12,422 bases of DNA. Source: an uncultured Chromatiaceae bacterium (GTDB lineage Bacteria; Pseudomonadota; Gammaproteobacteria; Enterobacterales; Alteromonadaceae). Location of the stretch: assembly GCA_946482325.1 (NCBI GenBank), contig CAMLRA010000127.1, positions 1 through 12,422 of the forward strand, written 5' to 3'. This document shows, one piece after another, positions 5,762 through 12,422 of this stretch (position 1 is the first letter of the stretch; the number at the start of each line of letters is the position of its first letter). The position numbers and the translations under genes are program-made. Under the pieces are notes generated by a model that saw only the letters and a list, made by a program, of their open reading frames with translations, had not been told where the DNA came from and searched no databases.

Positions 5762-6859
5762 ATGTTTCAAGTAGTTGTTGTTGGCATCAATCCGTCATTA
5801 CAAAGCCTGGTAAGGCATTTATGTCTGGAAAAAGCCCATCTGTGGCAGTGTAAGTTTTTCCCGACCGTCGGCAGTTATCTGCAGGCACCCAGACTCGATA
5901 GTCAGATTGATTTATTGATTTTCGATGGCCTCAGCATCAGTAGCAGCCTGGAAGATAAACGGCTGGTATGTTTTCAGGCGCCGCTGGCGCTGCGGGTAAT
6001 TTTAACCGACCCACAGCATGACGATGTGGTGCTGGGGCATTTAAGTCATTTCCATAGTTTTATTGGCAATGAACTGAATACCGAACATTTACAGCAGCTG
6101 TTTGCCAACGCGGCGCGGTTGTCGGAATTGCCGCTCGGTGAGCAGGAGCGCCGGCTGGTCGGTGGCTTGTATGACTTTCCGCAGTTGCCGTCGTTGTTGA
6201 CCGAACTCGACAAGTTACTGGCTGAGGCCAACGTCAGTGCTGCTGCGGTGGCTGGTTTGATCAGCACAGATCCACTGGTCGTATCCCGGTTATTCCAGTT
6301 AGTGAATTCGCCTTATATGGGCTTTGTCAGCGAAACCTGGAATTTGGAAGTGGCCATCAGCCGGCTGGGTTATCAGAGCCTGCGCAGTTTGGTGGTGGTG
6401 TTGGCGATGAAAGGCGGCAAGGTGCCGGAAGATCAGCAAGCTGAACGGCAGCAACTGTTGGATCAGATTTTGGCGCAGGCCGGCCAGGCGCGTAGTTATG
6501 CCCGCAGTTCAGGTTTTAGCCGGATGTTGCAGGACCAAGTGTTTATCGCCGCGCTACTGAGTGGTTTTGGCAAGCTGGTGCTGCTGCAAAATGGCCGTGC
6601 GGCCGGCGATGCTGAACTCAGCGAACGCAATCCGACCGGTCGCTCCAGTTATCTGGCAGTGTCAGCGTTTTTACTGACGTTATGGGGTTTTGAGAATTGG
6701 GTCATTGCCGCAGTGCTGAATCAGCACAGCTGGCAATCTGAAGGGATTGGTGCCCAGATCAGCAATTGTCTGCATCTGGCGCGGGCCCAGCAGCAGGGGA
6801 CCATCACATTAAACGCGGCAGAGCGACAGCAAGCCTTACAGGCCGGATTTGTGCTCTGA
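5762..6859 (+). CDS. HDOD-domain signalling protein with degenerate receiver-like N-terminus
   Basis: The protein has 365 residues from the chosen start. Residues about 132-330 form an HDOD domain. YDFPQLPSL (137-145), STDPLVVSRLFQLVNSP (N182) and the following AISRLGYQSLRSLVV stretch are classic. HDOD domains are related to HD phosphohydrolases but lack the metal-binding His/Asp, and they act in signalling and protein interaction. Residues 1-120 look like a response-regulator receiver fold. MFQVVVVGIN is the first strand and D55 in LLIFDGL sits where the phosphorylated Asp would be. The acidic pair after strand 1 is absent and the usual Lys near position 105 is not visible, so phosphorylation is doubtful. 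The gene ends 24 bases before mdtA on the same strand, so co-transcription with the efflux operon is plausible. The role of the HDOD protein there is unknown. Confidence 0.8.
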   Translation: MFQVVVVGINPSLQSLVRHLCLEKAHLWQCKFFPTVGSYLQAPRLDSQIDLLIFDGLSISSSLEDKRLVCFQAPLALRVILTDPQHDDVVLGHLSHFHSFIGNELNTEHLQQLFANAARLSELPLGEQERRLVGGLYDFPQLPSLLTELDKLLAEANVSAAAVAGLISTDPLVVSRLFQLVNSPYMGFVSETWNLEVAISRLGYQSLRSLVVVLAMKGGKVPEDQQAERQQLLDQILAQAGQARSYARSSGFSRMLQDQVFIAALLSGFGKLVLLQNGRAAGDAELSERNPTGRSSYLAVSAFLLTLWGFENWVIAAVLNQHSWQSEGIGAQISNCLHLARAQQQGTITLNAAERQQALQAGFVL

Positions 6860-6883
6860 CACAAAATAGTTGGAAAGGGAAAG

Positions 6884-8176
6884 ATGCAGGTAAAATGGTT
6901 GGTTTCAGGGGCGGTGTTGCTGGCAGCCGCCGGGATGGGTGGTTATTGGTGGCAGCAACAGGATGAAGCAGCGTCAGCCGCGGCCGCGCAAACCGCAGGG
7001 GCTCAGGCCGGGCAAAGACCTGGCGGTCCACAAGCTGCCGGTTCTCAAGCTGGCGCCCCGCAAGCCGGACAAAGGCCTGGCGCAGGCGGCGGACCACGTC
7101 GTGCTGGTGGCCCTGGCGGCCCGGGCGGCGGCAACCCCTGGAATGCACCGGTGCCGGTGCGGGTCATTAGCGCTGAAACTACCGATTTAAAAGTGCAGTT
7201 TAAAACCATCGGCACAGCAACAGCGTTAAACACCGTGTTAGTCCAACCGCGCGTCAGCGGCCCCTTGCTGGCGCTGCATTTTACCGAAGGGCAAAAAGTT
7301 GAAGCCGGCCAGCTGCTGGCGGAAATTGACCCGGCCCCTTATCAGGTCAAACTGGCCCAGGCGGAAGGCCAGCTGCAACAAAACGTGGCGCAACTGAAAA
7401 ATGCCGAGCTTGACCTTGCACTCTACGAAAAACTGAAAACGCAGAATTCGATTTCCCGTCAGCAGTACAACACACAGCAGGCGCTGGTCAATCAGCTGAA
7501 AGGTTCGCTGAAATCGAATCAGGCGCAAATCGATGCCGCCAAACTTGAATTGTCTTACACCCGCATTGTGGCGCCGATCAGCGGCAAAACTGGTTTGCGC
7601 AAAGTCGATGCCGGCAATCTGGTGCAGGCCAACAGTGCTGAAGGGTTAGTCAGTATCACGCAAAGCGCACCGATTTATGTGGTGTTCAGCATTCCGGAAA
7701 CGCAGCTGCAAAGCCTGCGGCTCGCGGTACAGGACCAACAAAAACAACAGCAAAAACTGGTGGTGGAAGCCTGGGATCGCAATGACAAACAACTGCTGGC
7801 CACCGGCGAACTGACCACGTTGGACAACCAGATTGACCCGGCCACCGGCACGCTGAAACTCAAAGCGCAGTTTGCCAATAGCGACGACCAGCTGTTCCCG
7901 AATCAGTTTGTTAATGTCCGGCTGAATATCGCCTCAAGACCAGGTGCAGTGACGATTCCGCAAGACGCTGTGCAATATGGCGCGGACGGCACTTTTATCT
8001 ATGTGGTTGAAAACAAAAAGGCTCAGCTGAAAATGCTCGAGCTGGGTGTGGTTGATAACGGCCGCGTTGAAGTGCGCAGTGGCCTCAAAGGCGGCGACCA
8101 GATTGTGATGGAAGGCCTTGACCGGTTAAGACCGGGCCGGGACGTAGAATTGGTGCAAAGCAGCCAGCAGGAATAA
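6884..8176 (+). CDS. mdtA: RND efflux periplasmic adaptor subunit, MdtA-like
   Basis: This membrane-fusion protein would link the MdtBC-type inner-membrane pump to an outer-membrane channel. Its 430 residues begin with a signal/anchor segment (about 5-25). An Ala/Gly/Gln/Pro-rich linker follows (about 30-90), containing two imperfect QAGQRPG units (41-47, 60-66). The barrel-sandwich half VSGPLLALHFTEGQKV starts at V124, the alpha-hairpin covers about 150-222, and the second half carries APISGKTGLRKVDAGN. The C-terminal beta-barrel and membrane-proximal domain contains VVEAWDR, LDNQIDPATGT and LFPNQFVN, all close to the E. coli MdtA sequence as I recall it. AAGGGA just before the ATG supports the start. 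Only three bases separate its stop from the permease start, so the genes form one operon. Family assignment is strong. The drug range (bile salts, novobiocin and detergents in E. coli) is by analogy only. Confidence 0.9.
   Translation: MQVKWLVSGAVLLAAAGMGGYWWQQQDEAASAAAAQTAGAQAGQRPGGPQAAGSQAGAPQAGQRPGAGGGPRRAGGPGGPGGGNPWNAPVPVRVISAETTDLKVQFKTIGTATALNTVLVQPRVSGPLLALHFTEGQKVEAGQLLAEIDPAPYQVKLAQAEGQLQQNVAQLKNAELDLALYEKLKTQNSISRQQYNTQQALVNQLKGSLKSNQAQIDAAKLELSYTRIVAPISGKTGLRKVDAGNLVQANSAEGLVSITQSAPIYVVFSIPETQLQSLRLAVQDQQKQQQKLVVEAWDRNDKQLLATGELTTLDNQIDPATGTLKLKAQFANSDDQLFPNQFVNVRLNIASRPGAVTIPQDAVQYGADGTFIYVVENKKAQLKMLELGVVDNGRVEVRSGLKGGDQIVMEGLDRLRPGRDVELVQSSQQE
7004..7082 (+). repeat. Imperfect 57-base repeat within the mdtA linker
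   Basis: Two 22-base segments (7004-7025 and 7061-7082) differ at only three positions and lie exactly 57 bases, or 19 codons, apart in frame. Each encodes QAGQRPG. The intervening codons are also Gln/Ala/Gly/Pro-rich. This suggests a past in-frame duplication in a disordered periplasmic linker. Confidence 0.6.
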
Positions 8177-8179
8177 GCC

Positions 8180-11100
8180 ATGCAACTGTCCAAACCTTTT
8201 ATTCTGCGGCCAGTTGCCACGTCGTTGTTAATGCTGGCACTGTTGATTGCCGGTATTCTCGGCTGGCGGCAATTGCCGGTGGCGGCGCTGCCACAAGTCG
8301 ATTACCCGATCATTCAGGTGTTCAGCTTTTATCCGGGCGCAAGCCCGGACGTGATGGCCCGCACCGTCACGGCGCCGCTGGAACGGCGGCTTGGCCAAAT
8401 TCCTGGTCTGAAACAGATGTCGTCGTCCAGCAGTGGTGGCGCTTCGGTGCTGACGCTGCAATTCGCTCTGGTTGTTGATATGGGCGTGGCCGAGCAGGAA
8501 GTACAGGCCGCCATCAACACCGCGAGTTCCTTATTACCCAACGACATGCCAATTCCGCCGGTGTACCGCAAGGTCAATCCGGCCGATGCACCTATTCTGA
8601 CGCTGGCGGTCAGCGCCAAAGCGATGGCCTTGCCACAAGTCTATGATTTGGTTGATACCCGGATGGCTCAAAAGCTGGCGCAGGTCAATGGCGTCGGCAT
8701 GGTGAGCCTGGCTGGTGGCCAGCGCCCGGCGATCCGGGTGAAAGCCAATCCGGCGGCGTTAGCCGGTTTGGGCCTGACCATGGACACCTTACGCAGCGCC
8801 ATCGTTGCTGCCAATACCAATCAACCCAAAGGCAATTTTGACGGCCCGTTCCGCTCTACCATGCTGGAAGTGAATGACCAGCTCAGTTCAACTTCTGAAT
8901 ATGAACAGCTGATTGTCGCATTCAAAGGCGATGCGCCGGTGCGCCTGGGTGATGTCGCCAAAATCGAACAGGGCGCGGAAGACCGTTTCCTGGCGGCCTG
9001 GGCCAATCAAAGCGCAGCGGTGCTGATTAATATTCAGCGCCAGCCCGGCGCCAACGTCATCGAAGTGACAGACCGGGTGCGTGAGTTATTGCCGCAGCTG
9101 ACCGCGACCTTGCCGGCAGAGCTCGATGTATCCATTCTCAGCGACCGCACCGAGTCCATTCGTGCGGCTGTGCGTGACGTGCAACACGAGTTGTTGTTTG
9201 CTATTGCGCTGGTTATCGCCGTGACCTTTGTGTTTTTACGCACCATTCCGGCCACTATTATCCCGTCATTGGCGGTGCCGTTGTCGATTATCGGGACTTT
9301 CGCCGTGATGTATCTGCTGGATTTCTCCATCAATAACCTGACGCTGATGGCGCTGGTGATCGCGACTGGTTTTGTCGTTGACGATGCCATTGTCATGCTG
9401 GAAAACATCGCCCGCCATCGTGAGCAGGGCGCATCGGCGCTGGAAGCAGCGAAAAACGGTGCCAAAGAAATTGGTTTTACGCTGATTTCATTAACCTTCT
9501 CCTTAATTGCCGTGTTAATTCCGCTGCTGTTTATGGCCGATGTGGTCGGGCGGTTATTCTTTGAATTTGCCGTAACGCTGGCTGTCGCGATTTTAATTTC
9601 TTTGCTGGTGTCGCTGACGCTAACGCCAATGCTTTGTGCGCACTTACTGAAAACCTTGCCGCCACATGATGATGGCACTGGTTTTATGGCGCGGGTGATC
9701 CGCCGTTATGGCGAGATGCTGCAATGGATTTTGGCGCATCAGCGGCTTGGCATGATGGCGATGCTCGGCAGTGTGGCCTTAACCGCAGTGCTTTATCTGG
9801 CGGTGCCAAAAGGCTTTTTCCCGGTGCAGGACAGCGGTGTGATCCAGATTGTCACTGAAGCGCCGCAGGATATTTCTTTTGCGGCGATGACGGAGCGGCA
9901 GCAGCAGCTGGCCGCAGCCTTGCAGGACGACCCGGCCGTGGCGAGCCTGAGTAGTTTTATCGGCGTCGATGGCAGCAATGTCAGCCTCAATGCCGGCCGT
10001 ATTCAGCTGAATCTAAAATCTCACAATGAACGCGACGAACATGCGCTGGTGGTGATCGACCGGTTGCGGCAAAAAGCCGCGCAGGTGCCGGGCATCACGG
10101 CCTGGTTCCAGAGTGTGCAGGAACTCAGTATTGAAGACAAAATCAGCCGCACCCAGTATCAGTTCACGTTGACGTCGCCAGATTCTGAAGTGCTGGCGCA
10201 GTGGCTGCCGGACCTGATGAGCGCCCTCAAAGCGCGGCCGGAACTGGCCGATGTGGCGGACGATTTAGCCGAAAATGGCTTGCAGGCATATGTCGATATC
10301 GACCGCACTGCGGCAGCGCGGCTTGGCATCAGCGTCAGCCAAATCGGTACTGCGCTGCAAAGTGCTTTTGCGCAGCGTCAGATCACGACGTTGTTTACGC
10401 AGGCCAACCAATACCGTGTCATTCTGGAAGTCGACCCGGAGCAGGCGCAGGGGTTGGATGCGCTGGATAAACTCTTTATTAACACCGCATCCGGCAGCCC
10501 GGTGCCGCTGTCATCGGTTGCTACAGTGACGCAAAAACCGGCGCGGCTGCTGATTAACCATCAGGGCCAGTTCCCGGCGGTGACGCTGTCATTTAATCTG
10601 GCCGAAGGTTATTCGCTCGGCGATGCAGTGGCGGCGATTGAGCAAGTGCAGCAGGAATTACAGCTGCCGGCGTCAATGGAACTGACTTTCCAGGGCGCAG
10701 CGGAAGCTTTCCGCGCCAGCCTCAGCAACACCTTGTGGCTGATTTTGGCGGCAGTGGTCACCATGTACATAGTGCTGGGTGTGTTGTACGAGAGCCTGAT
10801 TCACCCGGTAACGATTTTGTCGACTTTACCTTCGGCCACTGTCGGCGCTTTGGCGGCGTTGTTGCTGATGGACCGGCCGCTGGATTTGATTGCGGTGATC
10901 GGTATTGTGCTGCTGATTGGCCTGGTGAAGAAAAACGGCATCATGATGGTCGACTTCGCTCTTGAGGCGCAGCGTAGCCGTGGTTTAACCCCGCAGCAGG
11001 CGATCTATGAAGCAGCGCTGCTACGGTTCAGGCCTATTCTGATGACGACATTGGCTGCTTTGTTTGGCGCTATTCCGCTGTTGCTGGCGACCGGCTCCGG

Positions 11101-11248
11101 CGCTGAATTACGTCAGCCGCTTGGGCTAGTGATGGTTGGTGGTTTATTGGTCAGTCAGGTCTTAACCTTATTCACGACGCCTGTGGTGTATTTATGGTTT
11201 GACCGGCACTTAAGCCGTAAGACGGCTGTTGCGGCGGAGGCAGTATGA
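8180..11248 (+). CDS. mdtB: RND efflux permease subunit, MdtB-like
   Basis: A 1022-residue resistance-nodulation-division transporter (E. coli MdtB is about 1040). It opens with [20 protein letters not shown] (TM1), then [11 protein letters not shown] and YPGASPDVM, matching MdtB rather than MdtC. The first periplasmic loop holds [11 protein letters not shown] and [11 protein letters not shown]. The proton-relay acidic pair D401/D402 lies in TM4 ([14 protein letters not shown]). The second half has the matching relay Lys in [14 protein letters not shown] (K917, K918). Twelve membrane helices with two large periplasmic loops are expected, and no internal break is seen. In E. coli, MdtB and MdtC form a mixed trimer. 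The gene starts three bases after mdtA (AGGA upstream) and overlaps mdtC by the ATGA quartet, consistent with translational coupling. Confidence 0.92.
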   Translation: MQLSKPFILRPVATSLLMLALLIAGILGWRQLPVAALPQVDYPIIQVFSFYPGASPDVMARTVTAPLERRLGQIPGLKQMSSSSSGGASVLTLQFALVVDMGVAEQEVQAAINTASSLLPNDMPIPPVYRKVNPADAPILTLAVSAKAMALPQVYDLVDTRMAQKLAQVNGVGMVSLAGGQRPAIRVKANPAALAGLGLTMDTLRSAIVAANTNQPKGNFDGPFRSTMLEVNDQLSSTSEYEQLIVAFKGDAPVRLGDVAKIEQGAEDRFLAAWANQSAAVLINIQRQPGANVIEVTDRVRELLPQLTATLPAELDVSILSDRTESIRAAVRDVQHELLFAIALVIAVTFVFLRTIPATIIPSLAVPLSIIGTFAVMYLLDFSINNLTLMALVIATGFVVDDAIVMLENIARHREQGASALEAAKNGAKEIGFTLISLTFSLIAVLIPLLFMADVVGRLFFEFAVTLAVAILISLLVSLTLTPMLCAHLLKTLPPHDDGTGFMARVIRRYGEMLQWILAHQRLGMMAMLGSVALTAVLYLAVPKGFFPVQDSGVIQIVTEAPQDISFAAMTERQQQLAAALQDDPAVASLSSFIGVDGSNVSLNAGRIQLNLKSHNERDEHALVVIDRLRQKAAQVPGITAWFQSVQELSIEDKISRTQYQFTLTSPDSEVLAQWLPDLMSALKARPELADVADDLAENGLQAYVDIDRTAAARLGISVSQIGTALQSAFAQRQITTLFTQANQYRVILEVDPEQAQGLDALDKLFINTASGSPVPLSSVATVTQKPARLLINHQGQFPAVTLSFNLAEGYSLGDAVAAIEQVQQELQLPASMELTFQGAAEAFRASLSNTLWLILAAVVTMYIVLGVLYESLIHPVTILSTLPSATVGALAALLLMDRPLDLIAVIGIVLLIGLVKKNGIMMVDFALEAQRSRGLTPQQAIYEAALLRFRPILMTTLAALFGAIPLLLATGSGAELRQPLGLVMVGGLLVSQVLTLFTTPVVYLWFDRHLSRKTAVAAEAV

Positions 11249-12422
11249 AGCTGAGTCTGGCGCTCATTCAACGCCCGATCGCCAGCAGTTTATTGGCGCT
11301 CGCAATCGTACTGCTTGGTTTTTTAAGTTACCGCGCCTTACCGGTATCGCCGCTGCCGGCGGTGGATTTCCCGATGGTGGTGGTCACCGCCAGTTTACCG
11401 GGCGCGAGCCCCGAAGCGATGGCGGCAACTGTCGCCACACCGCTGGAGCGCCAGCTTGGCACTATTGCTGGCCTGCGCCGCTTGAGTTCCAGCAGCAATC
11501 AGGGCTCAACGCAAATCCGGCTGGAGTTTGATTTAGACCGTAATGTCGACGAAGCCGCACGGGAAGTGCAGGCGGCCATAAATACAGTGCGTGGCCAGTT
11601 GCCGGCCGGCATGCCGGGTAACCCGACTTATCGCAAAATGAACCCGTCACAAATGCCGGTGATGGCGCTGGCGCTGTCGAGTGACAGCCTGCCGGCGTCG
11701 GCGTTGTATGACACCGCTGCCACTATTTTGGCGCAGAAAATCGCGCAGATTCAGGGCGTTGGTGAAGTGGAAGTCACGGGCTCTTCGTTACCGGCGGTGC
11801 GGGTACAGCTTAATCCGTCTTTGCTGAGCCAATATGGCATTGCGCTGGATGAAGTGCGTAGTGCCATCAGCGCGGTCAATTCCAATCTGCCGATTGGCAC
11901 GCTGGAACAAGACGATTTGCGCTGGCAAATTAACCTGAGTCAGACACTCAGAAACGCTGATGATTATGGTGATTTGGTAATTAAATACGTCAATCAGGCA
12001 GCTATCCGCTTAAAAGATGTGGCGATCGTCAGTGATTCGACAGAGAACCGTTACAGCGCCGGTTTTCACAACGACAAACCTGCGGTGATTTTACAAATCA
12101 GCCGGCGCAGCGGCGCGAATATAGTCGCGACTATTGACGCGATTTATCAGCAAATGCCGGTGCTGCAAGCGCTTATTCCGGAGAATTCCAAATTGGCTGT
12201 GGTGATGGACCGCAGCCCGGTGATCCGCGCCACTTTAGATGAAGCGCAGTTTAGTTTGTTGTTATCGATTGGGTTGGTCGTCGCCGTGGTGCTGCTGTTT
12301 TTGCGCAGTATTCGTGTGGCACTTATTCCGACCCTGGCCATTCCGGTGTCGCTGGTTGGCGCTTTTTGTGTGATGTATGCCTTTGGTTTTTCGCTGAATA
12401 ACTTGTCGGTGATGGCGCTGAT
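11245..12422 (+). CDS. mdtC: RND efflux permease subunit, MdtC-like, 5' part only
   Basis: The reading frame is open from the ATG at 11245 to the window edge, giving 392 whole codons of an expected 1020 or so. It begins [20 protein letters not shown] and continues with [31 protein letters not shown] and [19 protein letters not shown]. It then runs through [11 protein letters not shown] and [12 protein letters not shown]. These segments match MdtC rather than MdtB. TM1 is about residues 8-28. The first periplasmic loop runs to about 335, and TM2 (about 336-356) and TM3 follow. The sequence stops just before the TM4 region where the proton-relay Asp pair would lie. The start overlaps the mdtB stop (ATGA), with a GGAGG ribosome binding site just upstream inside mdtB. 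The truncation is due to the window edge, not a mutation. Confidence 0.92.
   Translation, partial: MKLSLALIQRPIASSLLALAIVLLGFLSYRALPVSPLPAVDFPMVVVTASLPGASPEAMAATVATPLERQLGTIAGLRRLSSSSNQGSTQIRLEFDLDRNVDEAAREVQAAINTVRGQLPAGMPGNPTYRKMNPSQMPVMALALSSDSLPASALYDTAATILAQKIAQIQGVGEVEVTGSSLPAVRVQLNPSLLSQYGIALDEVRSAISAVNSNLPIGTLEQDDLRWQINLSQTLRNADDYGDLVIKYVNQAAIRLKDVAIVSDSTENRYSAGFHNDKPAVILQISRRSGANIVATIDAIYQQMPVLQALIPENSKLAVVMDRSPVIRATLDEAQFSLLLSIGLVVAVVLLFLRSIRVALIPTLAIPVSLVGAFCVMYAFGFSLNNLSVMAL

Noticed and set aside
9034..9678. Long open frame opposite mdtB (214 codons, minus strand)
   Set aside because: It lies wholly within the well-supported permease gene, its product is a Ser/Thr/Lys-rich low-complexity chain, and it has no recognisable domain. 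It is a shadow of the GC-biased coding strand.

Overview
The window looks like a chromosomal segment of a gammaproteobacterium of the Alteromonadales/Chromatiaceae kind (Rheinheimera or Alishewanella would fit). This rests on protein style, moderate GC and the gene families present; no rRNA or other phylogenetic marker is visible. There is no sign of an insertion sequence, phage, CRISPR array, tRNA or rRNA gene.

Left part (1-1863, minus strand): an AT-rich intergenic stretch, then two leftward genes. One encodes a membrane-anchored metzincin (matrixin-like) zinc protease with a long coiled coil inserted before its HExxHxxGxxH site. Upstream of it lies a small 166-codon gene whose product closely resembles only the inserted alpha/beta domain of malate synthase G, without the catalytic barrel.

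Centre (1864-3492): a compact divergent control region separates the malate-synthase-like gene from a rightward gene for a 495-residue regulator of the RamB/PrpR/ScfR type (XRE helix-turn-helix, degenerate IrrE-like domain, cysteine-containing C-terminal DUF2083-type domain). Such regulators control acetate, propionate and glyoxylate-cycle genes in other bacteria. A TTCACA-G-TGTGAA palindrome lies inside the spacer of a good sigma-70-like promoter that faces the small gene, and it sits 9 bases before the regulator's own start codon. The arrangement suggests joint control of both genes.

Right of centre (3591-6859): a secreted or membrane-attached alpha/beta hydrolase of the proline-iminopeptidase/TAP type with four extra C-terminal membrane helices, then an HDOD-domain protein with a degenerate receiver-like N-terminus.

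Right part (6884-12422): a tripartite RND efflux operon closely resembling mdtABC: periplasmic adaptor, first permease, and second permease cut off by the window edge. The genes are tightly packed (3-base gap, then an ATGA overlap). The HDOD gene ends 24 bases before mdtA and may be co-transcribed. No baeSR two-component genes and no outer-membrane channel gene lie inside the window.

The most interesting element is the stand-alone malate synthase domain gene facing a short-chain acyl-CoA-type regulator. It looks like a retained, expressed derivative of a glyoxylate-shunt enzyme rather than random debris.
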